Source: Pseudomonadota bacterium (GTDB lineage Bacteria; Myxococcota; Polyangia; Polyangiales; Polyangiaceae). From it: a DNA stretch of 5,374 bases. Location: contig JAEZYO010000540.1 of NCBI GenBank assembly GCA_023419055.1, positions 1-5,374 on the forward strand, read 5' to 3'. The position numbers and the translations under genes were made by a program. The notes under the pieces were generated by a model, which saw only the letters and a list, made by a program, of their open reading frames with translations, was not told the origin of the DNA and searched no databases. Below are positions 4,351 to 5,374 of this stretch, in pieces (position 1 is the first letter of the stretch; every line of letters starts with the position of its first letter).

Positions 4351-5373
4351 TCACGGCTCGCTTCGACCACCCGGGCCGCGACCTTCTCGGCCGACCACGG
4401 GGTTCAACGAGTCCCAGCTCATTTTCACCACGGCTTCCGGGCCCAAGGCTTCCGGCAAGGGGTCGAAAGTTCCGACGCGCCAGACTCGGCTCACCACGTT
4501 GCGGTCGTACTCGGCGATCCCGCTCGGGCGCACGACGCGCACCGCCGCGATGCGCCCGCTCCCGAGGACCCTCATCTCGAACACCACGAGGCCGCTCCTG
4601 CCCTCGCGGATGGCCCAGTCCGGGAACGAGCCGCGGAGGGCCTGCGACAGCCGCGCGACCAGCGCTCGATAGTACCCTTGCAGGCGCGGATCGAGCGAAC
4701 GCTCGGAACCTGGACCGGCTCCCGAGCCTTGAGCGGAGCTCGTCGAGCCGGCTCCGGAGGCCCCCTCCGAGCCCGGGACGCCAGGCGCGGGAGTCCCGCC
4801 AGGTCCGGGTCCCGGCGAACCGCCGGCGGTGCTCGCCTGAATGAGGGAGCTCACGCGCGCCGCGACCTCCTGGTCGCTGTCGACGTCGTCGGCGTTCGGT
4901 CCTCGTGAGCGCGCGGCGCTGCTCGGCCGCGCCCGGGCCACCCAGGGTCGGGCCGAGAGGAGCCGCCCGCCGCTCGCCTGGGCACGTGAGCTCTCCGCGG
5001 CTCCGCCCGCCCGCTGCTCGGTGCTGCCCGTCACCCGCGAGACCGGTGAGGCGGCCTCGGTCTCCGCCGTGGCGCCCTCGGCGCCGGCGCGGGGGAGCAC
5101 GAGCGGGCTCTCCGCCAGCGGCGAGCGCCCTGGAACTCCACCCGCGAACTTGAAGCGACCCGCCGCTTCGCCGTCCGCGACCAACGTGAGCTCACCCGGA
5201 AGAGTGAGGGCGTGACGCGCGTCGGTGCTCGCCCGGCGCGCGGCCGTGCGCTCCCGGAAGACCTGGCTCTCCGTGAGGTGATTGAGCGGTGCGCGATCCA
5301 GGGTGATCCCGTCGGAGGAGCTCGACAGGTTGATCGCCGGAGCGTCGGCTTCGGCGCCTCCTCGGCCGCGGCG
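4351..5373 (-). CDS. TonB-like energy-transducer protein, C-terminal part (start beyond the right edge)
   Basis: The frame is open from the right edge to the TGA at 4351-4353, giving 340 visible residues. A TTG at 5184 is an internal leucine, since matching protein continues upstream. The visible N-terminal part is Ala/Arg/Ser-rich and has no membrane segment. At about residues 181-226 comes a Gly/Pro/Ser/Ala-rich linker, of the kind used to span the periplasm. The last 110 residues form a TonB C-terminal domain. It starts at GYYRALVARLSQALRGSFPD, continues through LVVFEMRVLGSGRIAAVRVV and RPSGIAEYDRNVVSRVWRV, and contains the typical PSG, the hydrophobic helix and TFDPLPE. In the family this domain contacts outer-membrane transporters or other envelope partners. 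Related domains occur in myxobacterial motility proteins, so uptake is not certain. The tRNA gene follows 80 nt downstream on the same strand with no clear terminator between. Confidence 0.82.
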   Translation of the reverse strand, partial: RRGRGGAEADAPAINLSSSSDGITLDRAPLNHLTESQVFRERTAARRASTDARHALTLPGELTLVADGEAAGRFKFAGGVPGRSPLAESPLVLPRAGAEGATAETEAASPVSRVTGSTEQRAGGAAESSRAQASGGRLLSARPWVARARPSSAARSRGPNADDVDSDQEVAARVSSLIQASTAGGSPGPGPGGTPAPGVPGSEGASGAGSTSSAQGSGAGPGSERSLDPRLQGYYRALVARLSQALRGSFPDWAIREGRSGLVVFEMRVLGSGRIAAVRVVRPSGIAEYDRNVVSRVWRVGTFDPLPEALGPEAVVKMSWDSLNPVVGREGRGPGGRSEP

Positions 5374-5374
5374 G

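Noticed and set aside
4841..5215. Plus-strand frames opposite the TonB-like gene, including 4273-4908
   Set aside because: They are low-complexity Arg/Ala/Ser/Pro shadows of the Gly/Pro-rich linker on the other strand.
1..5374. Mobile element, CRISPR array, toxin-antitoxin or phage-defence system
   Set aside because: There are no transposase, integrase, Cas, nuclease or toxin motifs, no spaced direct repeats, and no target-site duplications beside the tRNA.

Overview
This is a GC-rich window (visibly about two thirds G+C) of compact bacterial chromosome. It holds five protein-coding genes and one tRNA gene. No mobile element, CRISPR array or integrase is visible. I infer a deltaproteobacterial, probably myxobacterial (Polyangia-like), source. 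The grounds are a cysteine-containing tail that resembles large secreted lipoproteins of that group, a long Gly/Pro/Ser-rich TonB-like protein, a receiver-XRE regulator and the base composition. No rRNA or marker gene is present to prove it.

Layout. Positions 3-407 (+) are the C-terminal end of a secreted-looking protein, perhaps of the von Willebrand A type. Positions 415-1479 (-) are a Gfo/Idh/MocA oxidoreductase that converges on it with a 7-nt gap. Positions 1520-2290 (+) are a short-chain dehydrogenase divergent from the oxidoreductase across only 40 nt. Positions 2277-3116 (-) are a COG3618-type amidohydrolase (lactonase) whose end overlaps the dehydrogenase end by 14 nt. A 316-nt divergent intergenic region (3117-3432) follows, with three perfect inverted repeats and a good promoter. 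Positions 3433-4041 (+) are an orphan response regulator with an XRE-type DNA-binding domain, starting at TTG behind a strong ribosome binding site. Positions 4194-4270 (-) are a CAU-anticodon tRNA with its own promoter. Positions 4351-5373 (-) are the C-terminal part of a TonB-like protein that runs off the right edge.

How the genes fit together. The oxidoreductase, dehydrogenase and lactonase together look like a scattered-orientation sugar-acid catabolic island. The dehydrogenase resembles the enzymes oxidising 2-keto-3-deoxy-L-fuconate, and the amidohydrolase resembles L-fuconolactonase. A non-phosphorylative deoxy-sugar (L-fucose or L-rhamnose type) route is therefore the best hypothesis, but the dehydratase and final cleavage enzyme are not in view. 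The receiver-XRE regulator stands divergent to the lactonase and could control it, but nothing proves this.

A recurring structural theme is that each of the three tail-to-tail gene junctions carries a GC-rich hairpin without a U-tract. In two cases the hairpin overlaps stop codons. These look like bidirectional terminators.
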